A stretch of DNA of 15,591 bases from positions 1-15,591 of the forward strand of contig SYBY01000067.1 of NCBI GenBank assembly GCA_005788585.1, in the 5' to 3' direction. The notes under the pieces were generated by a model. It saw nothing but the letters and a program-made list of their open reading frames with translations. It was not told the origin of the DNA and made no database searches. The stretch is from Actinomycetota bacterium. GTDB taxonomy: Bacteria > Actinomycetota > Thermoleophilia > Solirubrobacterales > Solirubrobacteraceae. The translations under genes and the position numbers were made by a program. Positions 14,361 to 15,591 of the stretch are shown here, piece by piece. Position 1 is the first letter of the stretch; every line of letters begins with the position of its first letter.

Positions 14361-15464
14361 TCAGGCGCGCAGCGCGCGGTCGTAAGCGTCGAGCGTGGCC
14401 TGCGCCGCCGCCTCCCACGTGAACCGCGCCGCCCAGGCAGGCCCCGCGGTGCGGATCCGGTCGCCGTCGAGCAGCGCGCCGGAGACGGCCGCCGCAGCCG
14501 ACGCGGGATCGTAGGGATCGAACAGGTGGACCGCGTCGCCGCCGATCTCCCTCAGCACCGGAATCGACGAGCACGCGACGGGCAGCCCGCGGTCGAGCGC
14601 CTCGATGACCGGCAGGCCGAAGCCCTCACCGAGCGTCGGGAAGCCGAACGCGTCGGCCACCCGGAAGAGCGCCTCGAGATCGGCGTCGGGGACGTAGTCG
14701 ATGAACCGCACGCGGCCAGTGACGCCGAGCGATGCGGCCAACTCGCGCAGCTCGCGGTCGTAGGGCTCGGGATGGCCGACGAGCGCGAGCACCACGTCGT
14801 CGGGCAGCGACGGCAGCGCGCGGACGAGCAGCCCCTGGTTCTTGTGCGGGCGCTTGGCGCCGACGCACAGGACGACGCGCCGGCCGGCAAGAGCGTGCTC
14901 CGCCGTGACCCGCTCGATCGGGAGACCCTCGGCGGACGGCGCAGGGCGGCGCCCGTGGTGGGCGACGACGAACTGCGCGGGGTCCAGCCCGAGCGTCGCG
15001 CACACGTCGTCCCGGGCGGCGGCGGTGCCCGAGAGCAGCGCATCGGCGTCCCGGGCGGCGCCCGCGACGATCGCCTTCATGCCCACGGTCGTCGCCGGCC
15101 CAAAGGTCTTCTGGTGCATGAACGTGACGTCGTGCAGCGTCACGACGTGTCGCACCCCGGGCGTCCACACGGGCCCGATGCTCGCGAGGCTGTGCAGGAC
15201 ATCGAAGCCACGCTCGCGGGCCAGCGACGGCAGTTTGATCTGCTCGGCGACCTGGCGGCGCAGGCGCTGGCCGTCCTCGCAGTTCAGCGCCACGATGCGC
15301 GCGAAGTCGGTCCAGCCGTCAGCCGTCAGCGATGCCGCGCCCGACCGCGTGGTGACGACCGTGAGCTCGACGTCCGGGCGGGCACGGGCGATCGCCGGCG
15401 CGAGGCCGCGCAGGTACGTCTCGGGGCCGCCGGACACGCCGGGATCGAGAAACAGCGCGTTCAT
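14361..15464 (-). CDS. GT4-family glycosyltransferase, paralogue of its downstream neighbour
   Basis: This 367-residue GT-B enzyme begins MNALFLDPGVSGGPETYLRG. The middle has VVTLHDVTFMHQKTFG and MKAIVAGAARDADALLSGTA, aligning with the equivalent blocks of the next gene. The donor-binding part has CVGAKRPHKNQGLLVRAL, the EX7E motif EGFGLPVIE (E280 to E288) and VLREIGGDAVHLFDPYDPAS. The ATG at 15464 is chosen because the fold starts there; an in-frame start at 15557 would run into the divergent methyltransferase gene and add unrelated residues. It is first in a two-gene unit with 8 bases between stop and next start, so both transferases are probably made together and act on consecutive residues of one glycan. 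Sugar specificity is unknown. Confidence 0.9.
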   Translation of the reverse strand: MNALFLDPGVSGGPETYLRGLAPAIARARPDVELTVVTTRSGAASLTADGWTDFARIVALNCEDGQRLRRQVAEQIKLPSLARERGFDVLHSLASIGPVWTPGVRHVVTLHDVTFMHQKTFGPATTVGMKAIVAGAARDADALLSGTAAARDDVCATLGLDPAQFVVAHHGRRPAPSAEGLPIERVTAEHALAGRRVVLCVGAKRPHKNQGLLVRALPSLPDDVVLALVGHPEPYDRELRELAASLGVTGRVRFIDYVPDADLEALFRVADAFGFPTLGEGFGLPVIEALDRGLPVACSSIPVLREIGGDAVHLFDPYDPASAAAAVSGALLDGDRIRTAGPAWAARFTWEAAAQATLDAYDRALRA

Positions 15465-15484
15465 CCCGACCCGTCGCAACCCGG

Positions 15485-15490
15485 TAGCTT
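15485..15490 (+). promoter_or_regulatory. Putative -10 box (TAGCTT) before the methyltransferase-like gene
   Basis: TAGCTT fits TANNNT and ends 10 bases before the ATG at 15501. There is no purine-rich ribosome binding site between box and start (GGCCCGTCCC), which is what a leaderless or near-leaderless mRNA would show. The box resembles the one at 12069. It lies in the 36-base gap shared with the divergent GT4 gene. Confidence 0.35.
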
Positions 15491-15500
15491 GGCCCGTCCC

Positions 15501-15591
15501 ATGGGCTACTTCGACTGGCACGAGCAGCCAGGCTACTTCCGCGACGTCACCCGGCACTTCGCGCCCGACGCGACCCTGCTGGACCTCGGCT
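15501..15591 (+). CDS. Probable class I SAM-dependent methyltransferase, 3'-partial
   Basis: Only the first 30 codons are in the window (MGYFDWHEQPGYFRDVTRHF, then APDATLLDLG). The closing TLLDLG matches the first half of motif I (the hydrophobic-D-x-G SAM-binding loop, usually DLGCGxG). The short helix-rich lead with aromatic residues is common before this motif in methyltransferases of glycan clusters. The ATG at 15501 is divergent from the GT4 gene, 36 bases away. The gene could equally be a methyltransferase for another substrate or carry further domains; the rest is outside the window. Confidence 0.6.
   Translation, partial: MGYFDWHEQPGYFRDVTRHFAPDATLLDLG

Noticed and set aside
14353..14574. 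Longer N-terminus for the GT4 gene at 13234-14352
   Set aside because: The added 74 residues overlap the upstream GT4 coding region and do not resemble any GT4 N-terminus, whereas MHIGLNLVFLVPG is a normal start.
15465..15557. Longer N-terminus for the GT4 gene at 14361-15464
   Set aside because: The extra 31 codons overlap the divergent methyltransferase-like gene and its putative promoter and look unrelated to the fold.

Overview
This is a GC-rich bacterial window (sampled 60-base lines run from about 57% to 82% G+C, most near 70%) with tightly packed genes, GTG/TTG starts and stop/start overlaps. The base composition, the style of the secreted protein at 4485-6152 and the DUF2142-type membrane protein beside it suggest a high-GC actinobacterium, possibly Thermoleophilia/Solirubrobacterales. 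That placement is inference; there is no marker gene here. The whole window is a cell-surface glycan locus. I found no rRNA, tRNA, CRISPR array, insertion sequence or long repeat.

Left arm (+ strand, 1-4488): an export and assembly operon. It holds a Wzt-type ATPase with a C-terminal glycan-recognition domain (5' end cut by the window), its Wzm-type permease, an 88-residue coiled-coil protein of unknown function, and a 709-residue fusion of a GT2 rhamnosyltransferase-like domain with a WsaF-like domain. Three of the four genes join by ATGA overlaps or are 4 bases apart, so they are probably translationally coupled. Together they would build a glycan on a cytoplasmic lipid carrier and export it by the ABC-transporter route.

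Middle (- strand, 4485-11951): read in transcription order, a polyprenyl-phosphate glycosyltransferase-like GT2 (10770-11951), a multi-pass membrane protein with a C-terminal extracytoplasmic beta-rich region (8371-10734), a DUF2142-type multi-pass protein (6275-8374) and a secreted, basic-tailed multidomain protein (4485-6152). The first three look like a donor-synthesis plus outside-face glycosyltransfer set. The last two genes are lower in G+C than their flanks.

Right arm (11952-15591): a divergent region of about 130 bases, a + strand GT4 glycosyltransferase, two tandem paralogous - strand GT4 glycosyltransferases, and the first 30 codons of a likely SAM-dependent methyltransferase running off the window. 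The two + strand genes here each have a TAGCYT box 8-10 bases before the start codon, suggesting leaderless transcripts.

The most novel parts are the small coiled-coil protein between transporter and transferase, the GT2-WsaF fusion, and the paired membrane proteins with soluble extracytoplasmic domains at opposite ends. None amounts to a proven new system from sequence alone.
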